Of a stretch of 64,000 bases of DNA, positions 30,801 through 38,494 are shown one piece after another. A program made the position numbers and the translations under genes. Within the stretch, counting starts at the first letter, position 1. Each line of letters opens with the position of its first letter. The stretch lies in contig NZ_SDSD01000002.1 in assembly GCF_004798965.1 (NCBI RefSeq), positions 186,001 through 250,000 on the forward strand, read 5' to 3'. Source of the DNA: Onishia niordana (GTDB lineage Bacteria > Pseudomonadota > Gammaproteobacteria > Pseudomonadales > Halomonadaceae). The notes beneath the pieces are model-generated. The model saw only the letters and a program-made list of their open reading frames with translations, did not search any database and was not told where the DNA came from.

Positions 30801-31061
30801 GTTGTCGGCGGTGGTCGAGTTCATGTAGAGCATGTCCTCGACGCCATTGATCGCCTGGGCAAGCGGCGCGGCCACGGTCTGCGACACCGTCTCGGCATCG
30901 GCCCCCGGATAGCTGGCCTTGACCGAGACCGTCGGCGGCACCACGCTCGGATACTGCTCGATGGGCAGCACACGAAGCGCCATGATGCCTACCAGGGCAA
31001 TGATCACCGACAGCACGGTGGCAAATACCGGCCGCCGGATGAAGAAATCGGAAAACGTCAT
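27885..31061 (-). CDS. RND multidrug efflux pump, inner-membrane transporter (AcrB/MexB type)
   Basis: Proton-driven drug exporter of 1058 residues, the usual HAE-1 length, forming a trimer in the inner membrane. The N-terminus MTFSDFFIRRPVFATVLSVI is the family hallmark. The proton-relay aspartates lie in AIGIVVDDAILVVENVER near residue 407 and the relay lysine in GLAAKNAIMIVEFAE near residue 945. Two large periplasmic loops flank TM1-2 and TM7-8. The stop is followed by a strong terminator. It is translated 3 bp after the fusion-protein gene, as a two-gene operon. Confidence 0.96.
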   Translation of the reverse strand: MTFSDFFIRRPVFATVLSVIIALVGIMALRVLPIEQYPSVVPPTVSVKASYPGADAETVSQTVAAPLAQAINGVEDMLYMNSTTADNGSLSMSIAFAIGSDGDTNTINVNNRVQQTLSQLPESVQAQGVTVELSSSSILMVLGLTSPQNDYSNIFMQNYATLNILDELRQVPGVGSAEVLGGGEFAMRIWLNPDKLAEYDMTPAEVADAVSSQNTEVAAGGLSKTPQGESRAYSYTITAPGRMQNADQFRDIILRTNPDGSALRLDDVARIELGASSYNIDARLNGGTMTPIMINQQPGANALETAKQVVATMDRLKERFPPGLEYEVPYDTTLFIDASVKTVEHTFIEAFLIVAAIVLIFLQNWRTTVIAMSVVPVSVVGTFAGLYLFGFSINLLSLFALVLAIGIVVDDAILVVENVERILEEDPNITILAATSRAMKEVGGPVIATSLIMSAVFVPVAFLGGFTGQIYQQFALTIAVSVAISAVVALTFTPAMCAIFVRHKSRHPQSRLVRGLTAPLRGFDRGFAAITRGYLWLVDLLVKRWVLALALGVATCVGSYALYERTPTSLVPETDQGMVLASVTLPEAASLERTQDYMATLSDKIEQVPAVRYVAAVAGYDMLSSAVNSARGIMFIAMEPWAERDMSATQLIGQIMQFGAGIDGGKTMAFNLPPIIGLSTTGGFTGYLQSYEGANAQELYQASMKVMQAANQRPELNRVFTTYNANVPSYRADIDREKALSYGVSLDDLYTTLSNTLGSGFVNYFSYRSRNFQVYMQNEAEFRQTPDALDQIFVRGGDGNRIPLSEFVTLERESTASVMTRFNVYPAAQFQGGPAEGYSSGQAVAAMQDVVKDTLGDGWGMGWTGTAYQETSAGNAATLAVVFGIVMIMLILAAQYESWSLPLAVITAVPFAFLGAIGGIVLRGLDISVYVEIGMLVVVGLAAKNAIMIVEFAELQRKEHGKSIREAAMIASELRFRPIVMTSLAFIFGTLPLATATGASDTSSQHIGTTVAVGMASVAVLASLFVPTYYAMIAHVQQWLAEKRGKHHDERSLEQQHD

Positions 31062-31064
31062 GGA

Positions 31065-32237
31065 TCAGCTCCCGCTTGCTGCATGGCCATCGAACGGCTG
31101 AGGCTCGATCAAGGTACCCGGCTGGACACTGCCGGGGTCGCTTGCGAGCACCCGGTCCCCGGCCTCCAGACCGTCCTTGATGATCAGCCAGTGGCCAGCG
31201 GTCTCGCCGAGCTCGACGGTGCGCGCACGTGCCTTGTTGTCATCGTCCAGCACAAACACCTGCGGCCCCATCAGTCCCTCGGTCACCGCAATTTCTGGCA
31301 CCGCCAGTACATCAAACCGCTTGAGGCCGGCCAGTGAGATACGCACGAACTGCCCCGGCAAAAAGCTGCCTTCGGGATTGTCGAACATCGCCCGCGCCTC
31401 GACGGTACTGGTGCTCTCGCTGACCCGGCTACCCAGGTAATCGAGCTCTCCCTGAAGGTGCTGAGCGGCACTGCCTCCTTCGGCAGGGCGTGACAGGGTC
31501 GCCTCGATCGGTGCGTCCTTATTATTACGCTGACGACGCAGCGCCAGGGCATCGGCCTGGGGCAGTTGGAAGCGCACCTCGAGAGGGTCCAGCGGGGTGA
31601 TGGTGGCAAGGGCAGTTCCCGGATCCACCAGGTTGCCCACATTGACCTCGCTCAGACTGATGGCACCGCTCACCGGCGCCTCGACATCGGTGTAGTCGAG
31701 ATCGATACGCGCGCTATCCAGCGCCGCTTCGTTCTGCGCAACGGTCGCCCGCGCCACCTGCAGATCCGCCAGGGCCTCATCGTAATCCTGGCGGCTGACC
31801 GAGTTCTGGTTGAGCAGGCGCTCATAACGGTTGGCATCTCGCTGGGCACGCTCCCGCTCAGCCTTGGCACTCTGCAAGTCGGCCTCAGCACTGCGCATCG
31901 CCGCCTGATAGGTGGCAGGCTCGATGGTATAGAGGCTTTCGCCCTTCTCGACCCGATCACCGGGCTCGAACTGACGTGCCTCGAGAAGGCCACTGACGCG
32001 GGCCACCACGGTCACCTCGTTCTCGCTGCTGAGAAGGGAGGGGTAGGACTTGTCGAGGGCGATATTACGCCGTTCAATCGACATCACCTCGCCCGGCGTC
32101 GCAGGCGCCTTCTGGCTACTGCCCGCGGCCTGCGCCTGCCCCTTCGACTCGCTGTTGCATCCGGCCACAAGGCCGGCAAGGGCCAGGCCCAGCAACGTCA
32201 GTTGCCAACGTCGCATGGGGGTCGCGTTATCGTGCAT
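31065..32237 (-). CDS. RND efflux periplasmic adaptor lipoprotein (AcrA/MexA type)
   Basis: Membrane-fusion subunit of 390 residues linking the AcrB-type pump to the TolC-type channel. The signal ends with the lipobox LVAGC, cysteine 27, so it is anchored in the inner membrane and faces the periplasm. The lipoyl halves appear at about residues 68-100 (VSGLLEARQFEPGDRVEKG) and after the hairpin, with a coiled-coil stretch of about residues 110-175 (ADLQSAKAERERAQRDANRY). An AGGAGAAGG ribosome site precedes the ATG. First gene of the operon; its promoter region carries the palindrome at 32303-32320. Confidence 0.96.
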   Translation of the reverse strand: MHDNATPMRRWQLTLLGLALAGLVAGCNSESKGQAQAAGSSQKAPATPGEVMSIERRNIALDKSYPSLLSSENEVTVVARVSGLLEARQFEPGDRVEKGESLYTIEPATYQAAMRSAEADLQSAKAERERAQRDANRYERLLNQNSVSRQDYDEALADLQVARATVAQNEAALDSARIDLDYTDVEAPVSGAISLSEVNVGNLVDPGTALATITPLDPLEVRFQLPQADALALRRQRNNKDAPIEATLSRPAEGGSAAQHLQGELDYLGSRVSESTSTVEARAMFDNPEGSFLPGQFVRISLAGLKRFDVLAVPEIAVTEGLMGPQVFVLDDDNKARARTVELGETAGHWLIIKDGLEAGDRVLASDPGSVQPGTLIEPQPFDGHAASGS

Positions 32238-32302
32238 GTCCTTCTCCTGCTGAATGATGAAATCAATGCGTAGCCACTACCGCCGATATGCCCTCTAAAA
32301 AC

Positions 32303-32320
32303 ATCCATACATGTATGGAT
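32303..32320. promoter_or_regulatory. 18-bp palindromic operator upstream of RND operon
   Basis: ATCCATACATGTATGGAT is a perfect 18-bp palindrome 66 bp upstream of the adaptor start. Its core CATACATGTATG agrees at 11 of 12 positions with the operator before the TetR gene, so the TetR protein is the expected ligand. Confidence 0.75.
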
Positions 32321-32419
32321 ATTGACAGGACGAACCCATCCCAACGGCGAACTCAGGCCGGCAGGCTCAAGGGGATTGAACGGTGGGTAGCTTGCGTATC
32401 AATGATCAGCTCGTCTTTC

Positions 32420-32441
32420 CCTGGCGTTTTTAAACGCCAGG
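32420..32441. other. Hairpin between RND operon and TolC-type gene
   Basis: CCTGGCGTTT-TT-AAACGCCAGG is a perfect 10-bp stem. On the minus strand it stands between the tolC terminator and the RND operator; no T-run follows, so it may be a weak terminator or leader structure. Confidence 0.5.
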
Positions 32442-32469
32442 CTGAAAAGACGCTGATAAAAGCTTACTC

Positions 32470-32497
32470 AAAAACCGCCGCCCGAGGTGGGCGGCGG
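32470..32497 (-). terminator. Terminator of the TolC-type gene
   Basis: On the minus strand CCGCCGCCC-ACCTC-GGGCGGCGG (complement of 32475-32497) is a perfect 9-bp stem followed by TTTTT, 7 bp after the stop. It separates the TolC-type gene from the RND operon. Confidence 0.92.
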
Positions 32498-32504
32498 CAA
32501 TGGT

Positions 32505-33962
32505 TCAGGCATCCGGCTGTGGACGCTCGCCGATCTCCATCATGGCATCGTAGCCGCTGCTGCCCTCACTGACGTCCAGCATCACCGACTGGTCCTCACT
32601 GAGCTGAGCATTGAGCTCACGAAGCACTTGGACATCCAGCGTACCGGCTTGCTGGTGCAGCTCGAGCTTGTCGAGTACATAGTCGTAGCGCGCGACGGCC
32701 AGGTTGGAGATGGCATCGTAGAGGTTCTGTTCGGCCGCCAGGACGTCGACGATATTACGGGTACCGACTTCATAGCCCGACCGGGTCGCATCCAGGGCGC
32801 TGCGGTTGGAGACCACCGCCTGACGGCGCGCCTCGACGGTCGCCACATCGTTACGTACCTGCGTATAAAGCGAACGTACCTGTTGGATGGTCAAACGCCG
32901 CTGCGCCTCGGCATCGTACTGGCTGGCCGCCAGGGTATAGGTGCTCTGGCGAATCTGGGCGCTGGTCGAACCACCGGTATACAGCGGCAGGCTGGCACGC
33001 ACACCGACCTGACTGGACGAATCGTGGCCTTCGACCTGATCTCGGTCGCTTTCCCCATAATTGTAGTTGGCGAAGGCCTCAACCACCGGTAGGCGTCCGG
33101 CCTTGGCTACCTCGACGCTTGAGCGAGAGACCTCGACACCTGCCATGGCGCTCTTGAGAAGCGGACTCTTCTCAAGGGCCATATCGACCCATTCATCACG
33201 ATCCGTTGGTGTCGGTAACTCGACCGGCAGATCTTCAGAGAGGCTTTCAATGCTTTGATAGCGCTTGCCGGTCAGACGCTCAAGCGCCTCGAAGCTGACC
33301 TCCAGGTCACTTTGCGCCGTGATACGCTCGGCGCGCGCCTGATCGTAGCTTGCGCGTGCCTCTTCGACATCGGTGATGGCAATCAGACCGACCTCGAACT
33401 GCTCGCTTGCCTGTTCCAACTGACGCGAAATAGCGCGTTCCTGAGCCTGGCGCGCGGCGAGAATGTCGTTGGCACGCAGAATCTCGAAATACGCGCTCGA
33501 GACATCGAACAGCAATTGCTGCTCACTTGCCACCAGCGACAGCGCCTCCTGATCGATCTGGCTTTCGGCCTGATCCACTTGTCGCGCATTGGCCGCATCA
33601 TAGAGCGCCTGGCTGGCCTCGAGCGCCAGACTGCCGCTATTGTAGGCGTCATCGCTTCCCTGACTAGCACCTGTCAGCGCCGTTTCCTGACGGTCATAGG
33701 ACTGATTATGCGCGACCTGGCCTGTGGCATTGAGTTGGGGCAGCAAGTCTCCGCTCGCCACATCGCGGCTTTCCTGGGTGCTTTGCAGGCTGGCTCGCGC
33801 TGAGGCCAGGCTGGCATCGTTTTCCAGCGCATCGTTGGCAATATTCAACAAATCAGCGCCTTGAGCCTGACTTGCCAGGGCGATGGACATCGCCAGGGGC
33901 AACATGATGGCCCGCCGTGTCAGGCGCCTGCCGGAAGCAGAAAAGTCAGTGGTGAGCGGCAT
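32505..33962 (-). CDS. TolC-type outer-membrane efflux channel
   Basis: Outer-membrane protein of 485 residues forming the exit duct for RND pumps and possibly for type I secretion. A signal peptide (basic start, LPLAMSIALASQAQG near residues 20-34) ends before ADLLNIANDALENDASLASA, the start of the mature alpha-barrel. Two internal repeats of the OEP domain follow, with heptad-like coiled-coil segments (SQIDQEALSLVASEQQLLFD, EQASEQFEVGLIAITDVEEA) and the typical RYDYVLDKLELHQQAGTL near the C-terminus. The start at 33962 has AAGGA 7 bases upstream. It has its own operator (34094-34109) and terminator. Confidence 0.93.
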   Translation of the reverse strand: MPLTTDFSASGRRLTRRAIMLPLAMSIALASQAQGADLLNIANDALENDASLASARASLQSTQESRDVASGDLLPQLNATGQVAHNQSYDRQETALTGASQGSDDAYNSGSLALEASQALYDAANARQVDQAESQIDQEALSLVASEQQLLFDVSSAYFEILRANDILAARQAQERAISRQLEQASEQFEVGLIAITDVEEARASYDQARAERITAQSDLEVSFEALERLTGKRYQSIESLSEDLPVELPTPTDRDEWVDMALEKSPLLKSAMAGVEVSRSSVEVAKAGRLPVVEAFANYNYGESDRDQVEGHDSSSQVGVRASLPLYTGGSTSAQIRQSTYTLAASQYDAEAQRRLTIQQVRSLYTQVRNDVATVEARRQAVVSNRSALDATRSGYEVGTRNIVDVLAAEQNLYDAISNLAVARYDYVLDKLELHQQAGTLDVQVLRELNAQLSEDQSVMLDVSEGSSGYDAMMEIGERPQPDA

Positions 33963-34351
33963 GAGCGTTCCTTGATCATAGGAAGATGAGAGAGACAGGT
34001 ATAGCACAGGGGAAGGCGTTAATACCTACTCCCCCGCCCCGTTGCCAGAGGCAACGGCGGATCACGCTGATGTCAGATACAACATATTATAGCTACATGC
34101 GTGTATGTATACTAGCAGGCTAACGATTATTCCTCTTTTCGGTCACGATTGAGCTTGGCTATGGCATGCCCGGCATCGCCATCATCCCGACGCTACCGAC
34201 CACCTTCGCGTCATGATCGCCAACGAGCGCACTTGAGTATAACCATGGTTGTCGTGCGTCATTCTGGGTTATGCTGCCATGCAGCATACATCACGGCATG
34301 GCGCTTAATCACCGCCATCAGCGCGTGTCACGCCATCAGAGGGGTCAAGCC
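33963..34351. other. Intergenic region of 389 bp between TolC-type gene and hydrolase
   Basis: Holds divergent promoters of the two genes. The operator at 34094-34109 is the only site I can support. A frame on the plus strand (34149-34493) has no family character and is rejected. Confidence 0.5.
34094..34109. promoter_or_regulatory. AcrR-type operator upstream of TolC-type gene
   Basis: TACATGCGTGTATGTA, read on the minus strand TACATACACGCATGTA, matches the operator in front of the TetR gene at 15 of 16 positions. It lies 132 bp upstream of the channel gene start. Confidence 0.7.
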
Positions 34352-35263
34352 ATGGATCGCCTGGAACTGGTCAAGATCAGAGCACTGCAGGTCGCCGTGC
34401 GCATCTGGAACCCCGAGGCTCCCCGCACCCTGGTGGCCTGGCATGGCCTGGCCCGTCATGGTGGCGATTTCGCGGCCCTGGCGCGAGAGTTAGGGCCTGA
34501 ATGGCGGATCCTGGCCCCTGATACACCAGGCCGCGGCTTGTCCAGTTGGTCACTCCACCCCGCCCATGACTATTTATATGCGCATTACCAGGAAGTCGCG
34601 GTGGCGATTCTCGACCACTTCGAGCTCGAGCGCGTGCCCTGGGTCGGCACCTCGATGGGTGGGCTACTGGGGTTGCTGCTCGCCGCCGAACCGACGACCG
34701 CCTCGCGCATCGAGCGCCTGGTACTCAATGACGTCGGCCCGGAGCTCGATCCGGACGGCCTGGCAAGCCTCGCCTCCTATTTCGGCAGCATGCACCGCTT
34801 CGTCAACTTCGGCGATCTCGAGGCCGAACTGCGCCACCATTACACGGGCTTTGGCATCGACAGCGACGATGCCTGGCGGCAACTGGCACTGGACAGTGCC
34901 CGCCGCCTACCCGACGGCAGCTGGACCTACCACTACGATCCACGCATCGTCGAGCAATTCATTCATGACACACCGCGTGATACCTGGGCTGACTGGCGCG
35001 CCATCCAATGCCCCTTGATGGTGATTCGCGGCGCCTCCTCGCCCTTGCTGGCCCATGAGAGCATCGAGCGCATGCGACAGGATCAACCAAACCTCGTCAG
35101 TCTCGAGGTGCCTGGCTGCGGTCATGCGCCGATGCTCGACCGTGCCAGCCAGGTCAGTCCCCTGGCCGATTTCCTTAATCACACTGACACGGATGCCGAC
35201 ACACCGGCGCGACACTGGTGGCAGCGAGGACGCGACTGGTTAAAGAAGGTCGCAGGCCACTAA
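34352..35263 (+). CDS. Alpha/beta-fold hydrolase
   Basis: Predicted serine hydrolase of 303 residues. The start ATG 34352 follows AGAGGGG at a good distance; a longer upstream frame is probably not used. The oxyanion and nucleophile features are visible: WHGLARHGGDF near residue 32, catalytic serine in GTSMGGLLG near residue 99, and histidine in GCGHAPMLDRA near residue 257. An aspartate before it in the C-terminal half completes the triad. No substrate or operon partner can be inferred; the next gene is convergent. Confidence 0.88.
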   Translation: MDRLELVKIRALQVAVRIWNPEAPRTLVAWHGLARHGGDFAALARELGPEWRILAPDTPGRGLSSWSLHPAHDYLYAHYQEVAVAILDHFELERVPWVGTSMGGLLGLLLAAEPTTASRIERLVLNDVGPELDPDGLASLASYFGSMHRFVNFGDLEAELRHHYTGFGIDSDDAWRQLALDSARRLPDGSWTYHYDPRIVEQFIHDTPRDTWADWRAIQCPLMVIRGASSPLLAHESIERMRQDQPNLVSLEVPGCGHAPMLDRASQVSPLADFLNHTDTDADTPARHWWQRGRDWLKKVAGH

Positions 35264-35291
35264 CAGCCGGCAACACATCAGCCAGCCTGAT

Positions 35292-36146
35292 CTAGCCCAT
35301 TTCGACGCGCCCCAGCGCCTGCTCTACCGCCCCCCGATAGCTACCGCCAAACATCAGCAGATGATTGAGCAGCGGATAGAGCTGGAACAGGGCTTCCCGC
35401 CTCGGCCAATCATCAGGGCCGCTACCGTTCCAGTAAGCCTCGAAAAACACATCGGAAGGACTGCCAAACAGCGTCAGCATGGCCAGATCCACCTCCGGGT
35501 AGTGGGCATATACCGCCGGATCGATAATCGCCGGACCACTACCGGTATGCAGCACATTGCCCGACCACAGATCCCCGTGCACCAGGCTTGCCGGCACATC
35601 AGGCAGCCAGCTCTTAAGATCCTCGGACAGCGTATCGAGCCGCTTTTTCAGCCGCTGATCCAGCAGCCCTTTGTCATGGCAGGCCGCCGCCAGTGGCTTC
35701 AGGCGCCGCTCACGCTGGAAGGCGCGACCATCATCGAGCCGGGCATTGGGTTGAGGCGTCTGGCCACAGGCATTATCGCGCGGCCAGCCGTGGGACTCAT
35801 GGGTTACACCGTGAAGCGTACGTAAGCCTTCGCCCAGCGCCAAATCGCTGGTGGCCCGTTTGGCCTTGCGCGTTGCCACATTCAGCGCCTCCATCACCAG
35901 CCAAGGCCCTTCCTGGCCGAGCACCCTGGGCACCCGCAGTGCACTGCCCGACAGGGCATCATGCAATGCGTTGAGTCCCTCGGCCTCACCGTCCAAACGT
36001 GCCGGGTCGTCATGCTTGATCACCACCGGCCCCTGTCGAGTTTCAAGACGCGCGACATCCGCGATATCACCGCCGCTCAGAGGTGAAAGCGAGCCGTTGG
36101 GCGCTAGATCCAGGCGTTCCAACAATGCCGCCAGTTGATCGTCCAT
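35292..36146 (-). CDS. Fructosamine/ketosamine-3-kinase family protein
   Basis: ATP-dependent kinase of 284 residues of the fructosamine-kinase/YniA family, which phosphorylates sugars attached to amines and so allows repair of glycated proteins. Recognised by DIADVARLETRQGPVVIKHD near residue 27, the catalytic loop HGDLWSGNVL near residue 190 and the metal-binding IDPAVYAHYPEVDLA near residue 206. The start at 36146 (MDDQLAALLERL) has GGGAG at 6 bases. The biological substrate is unknown; phosphorylation activity rests on family membership. Confidence 0.9.
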   Translation of the reverse strand: MDDQLAALLERLDLAPNGSLSPLSGGDIADVARLETRQGPVVIKHDDPARLDGEAEGLNALHDALSGSALRVPRVLGQEGPWLVMEALNVATRKAKRATSDLALGEGLRTLHGVTHESHGWPRDNACGQTPQPNARLDDGRAFQRERRLKPLAAACHDKGLLDQRLKKRLDTLSEDLKSWLPDVPASLVHGDLWSGNVLHTGSGPAIIDPAVYAHYPEVDLAMLTLFGSPSDVFFEAYWNGSGPDDWPRREALFQLYPLLNHLLMFGGSYRGAVEQALGRVEMG

Positions 36147-36256
36147 GCTCATCTCCCGGAAGGTAAATGACGTTTTCTTTGAATCAGCAACCATGCCCCT
36201 CACCCAGCAAGCACCACCCTGGCGGCTTCCAGGCGGGGGGCCACAGCGTCTAACCA

Positions 36257-36287
36257 CAAAAATACCGCCTCCCGAGGGAGGCGGTAT
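36257..36287 (-). terminator. Terminator downstream of fasciclin gene
   Basis: On the minus strand ATACCGCCTCC-CTCG-GGAGGCGGTAT (complement of 36262-36287) is a perfect 11-bp stem followed by a T-run. It is about 140 bp past the fasciclin stop, beyond the tandem repeats at 36341-36392. Confidence 0.88.
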
Positions 36288-36340
36288 AGGGGCGCGACGG
36301 GATGGCGTCGGCTAGGAGAAAGGCTATCTCACACGCCTTT

Positions 36341-36392
36341 CACTGATACCGGTCACTGATACCGGTCACTGGTACCGGTCACTGGTACTGGA
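36341..36392. repeat. Four 13-bp tandem repeats in the 3' region of the fasciclin gene
   Basis: CACTGATACCGGT occurs twice (36341-36366), then CACTGGTACCGGT and CACTGGTACTGGA. Further degenerate pieces (CATCGGTACTGGCATCAG) follow. The repeats lie between the gene and its terminator and contain the short palindrome ACCGGT. Confidence 0.9.
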
Positions 36393-36426
36393 CATCGGTA
36401 CTGGCATCAGTTCAGACATTGATGCC

Positions 36427-36936
36427 TCACTCAGGCATCAGAACCGAATCGATCACATGGATGACACCGTTGCTGGCTTTCACATCGGCCGCGGTCACGG
36501 TTGCATCGTTGATCATCACCTTGCCGTCCATAGTGGTGATGGTGAGGTCCTGTCCTTGTACGGTGGTGGCCGAACTGGCCGCCATGGCATCTTCTGCCAT
36601 GATCTTGCCGGGTACGACGTGATAGGTCAGTACTGCTTGTAGCTGATCCTGATTTTCCGGCATCAGCAAGGTATCGACGGTACCCTCCGGCAAGGCAGCA
36701 AAGGCTTCATCGGTGGGTGCAAAGACGGTGAACGGCCCCTCACCCTTGAGGGTGTCGACCAGATCAGCGGCCTTGACTGCCGCCACGAGGGTAGAGAACT
36801 GACCGGCTTCGATGGCGGTATCGACAATATCGGCCTTAGCCATGCCATGGTGATCTGCCTGTGCCGTGCTTGCGAGCATCAGGCCGAGAAGACCCGCGCC
36901 CATCCATTTAGGTGCTGCGACTGTGATGGCTTTCAT
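36427..36936 (-). CDS. Secreted fasciclin (FAS1) domain protein
   Basis: A 169-residue exported protein. The start ATG 36936 has GGAG at 9 bases and opens a signal peptide with the cleavage region [10 protein letters not shown] near residue 24. A single FAS1 fold follows: [20 protein letters not shown] near residue 36, [15 protein letters not shown] near residue 68, [10 protein letters not shown] near residue 100 and the terminal [17 protein letters not shown]1 proteins mediate adhesion or surface attachment in many bacteria, but the role here is inferred from the fold. It is monocistronic, with repeats and a terminator downstream. Confidence 0.94.
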   Translation of the reverse strand: MKAITVAAPKWMGAGLLGLMLASTAQADHHGMAKADIVDTAIEAGQFSTLVAAVKAADLVDTLKGEGPFTVFAPTDEAFAALPEGTVDTLLMPENQDQLQAVLTYHVVPGKIMAEDAMAASSATTVQGQDLTITTMDGKVMINDATVTAADVKASNGVIHVIDSVLMPE

Positions 36937-37159
36937 TGAACATACTCCGTTAGGACTTGCCTGGTAATAGGAACTGCCTGTTGAAGATGTTGCCCTCGAG
37001 TCCAAACATTGAGGCTCGAGTCACCACGCAAAGTGGCCATTGGACGCGAAGATAGGTGCGCCAGCCCTGTACAACACAATCTATTTGTACAAATTCTGGA
37101 CAATAAGTTCCTTCTGCACACATTTTTTTTGCGCTTCTTCACTCAAAAGGAATAACCCC

Positions 37160-37471
37160 ATGTACAAGCTCGCCTTTTTCGTTCCCGCCGAGGAGGCCGA
37201 CACCGTCAAGGAGGCCGTCTTCGCAAGCGGTGCCGGCCGTATCGGTGACTACGAAGCCTGCTGCTTTCAGACCGCCGGTACCGGGCAGTTCCGACCGACA
37301 AACGGTGCCGACCCACATATCGGCCGGGTCGGCGAACTGGAATATGTCCAGGAACTGAAGATCGAGCTGGTCTGCCACGAAACGCTGATTCACGATGCCG
37401 TGGCCGCACTCAAGAAGGCCCACCCCTATGAGGAGCCGGCCTATGAGGTGTGGCGGCTGGAGGACCTCTAA
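37160..37471 (+). CDS. NIF3/YqfO-like small protein
   Basis: A 103-residue cytosolic protein matching the stand-alone NIF3/YqfO middle domain (CutA-like ferredoxin fold) found in gammaproteobacteria. Key segments are YKLAFFVPAEEADTVKEAVF at the N-terminus, GAGRIGDYEACCFQT near residue 25 and the conserved HPYEEPAYEVWRL at the C-terminus. Start ATG 37160 has AAGGAA upstream. The function is not settled in the family, and no metal-site residues of full-length NIF3 are present. It is convergent with the LysR gene at 37495. Confidence 0.88.
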   Translation: MYKLAFFVPAEEADTVKEAVFASGAGRIGDYEACCFQTAGTGQFRPTNGADPHIGRVGELEYVQELKIELVCHETLIHDAVAALKKAHPYEEPAYEVWRLEDL

Positions 37472-37494
37472 TCTGCCAGGCGACCGGCGACGCG

Positions 37495-38400
37495 TCAGCG
37501 CGCCTCGTCGAGAAAGACCTTGAAGGCCTGCCACAGCGGGCTGCGATAGCGCTCGGGGTGCCACACCAGCGAAAAGGATCGCACCAGCGACAGCGGCGTT
37601 GAAAGCGCCACCAGTTCGCCGCGCTCGAGCTCTCCCACTACGCTGAGCCGCGACAGGCAGCCGAGCCCCAGCCCCGCCTTCACGGCTTCTTTGATGGCCT
37701 CGTGCTGGCCAAGCTCCATGCGCACGCTAAGGCGGCGAGAAGGTGCTGCCTGCAGCACCGGCGCCATCGCCGCCTCGAAGACCTCACGGGTGCCGGAGCC
37801 CTGCTCGCGAAGAATCCAGTGGGCTTCGGTCAGCGCCTCGCCATCGAGGCCTTGCCGCGCCACCAGCGAGTGACGGGGACTGGCCACCACCAGCAGTTGA
37901 TCATCGCACCAGGGCTCGCTGGCAAGCCCGGGTTCGTGGCACTGCCCCTCGATCAGGCCAAGGTCCGCCTCGAAGCGCAGCAAATCCGTCATCACCTCCC
38001 CGCTGTTGCGCAGCCTCAGGCGTAGGTCGGCGCCGGGATGACGTTCCCCGAAGACGCCCGCCAGGGGCGGCAGCAGATAGGTGCCGATGGTGGCGCTGGA
38101 CGACACCATCAAGGTACCGCGCAGCGCCCCCTCAGGCTCCCGGGCCGAGGCGACGAACTCCTGCATGCCATCGAGCAAGCGCTCGGCCTGGGGCAACAGG
38201 TGACGCCCACGGTCATTGAGGCGCAGGCGGCGACCCAGCCGCTCGAAAAGTGCGACATCGAGCGCCCGCTCCAGATCCGACAGCGCCTGACTGGTTGCCG
38301 ACTGAGAGAGGCTCAACTGGCGGGAAGCGGCGCTCACCGTACCGCTGCGGGCGATCGTCACAAAGACCTGGAGCTGGCGAAAACTCACCGGGGGCGTCAT
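37495..38400 (-). CDS. LysR-family regulator (YeiE type), divergent from YeiH family gene
   Basis: A 301-residue LysR regulator starting at 38400 (MTPPVSFRQLQVFVTIARSG). The helix-turn-helix region is residues about 3-62 (AASRQLSLSQSATSQALSDLE), followed by the effector domain (SSSATIGTYLLPPLAGVF). It resembles YeiE and related CysB-like regulators that stand divergent from yeiH genes. It probably controls the gene at 38495 from the shared 94-bp gap. Confidence 0.92.
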   Translation of the reverse strand: MTPPVSFRQLQVFVTIARSGTVSAASRQLSLSQSATSQALSDLERALDVALFERLGRRLRLNDRGRHLLPQAERLLDGMQEFVASAREPEGALRGTLMVSSSATIGTYLLPPLAGVFGERHPGADLRLRLRNSGEVMTDLLRFEADLGLIEGQCHEPGLASEPWCDDQLLVVASPRHSLVARQGLDGEALTEAHWILREQGSGTREVFEAAMAPVLQAAPSRRLSVRMELGQHEAIKEAVKAGLGLGCLSRLSVVGELERGELVALSTPLSLVRSFSLVWHPERYRSPLWQAFKVFLDEAR

Positions 38401-38424
38401 ATCGGCTCTACCGAATAGGGATAT

Positions 38425-38442
38425 CGTTATTAAACCATAACG
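38425..38442. promoter_or_regulatory. LysR-box-like inverted repeat between LysR and YeiH genes
   Basis: CGTTAT-N6-ATAACG is a perfect interrupted palindrome in the 94-bp gap of the divergent pair, with the TTAT...ATAA spacing of a LysR T-N11-A box. Confidence 0.55.
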
Positions 38443-38494
38443 TTTCGATCTATATTCGCCTAGCCTTGTCATCTCACGTTGAGGAGATCCGATC

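Noticed and set aside
29541..31337. Plus-strand frame of 598 residues opposite the RND pump gene
   Set aside because: Antisense shadow, Arg/His-rich and without any recognised domain.
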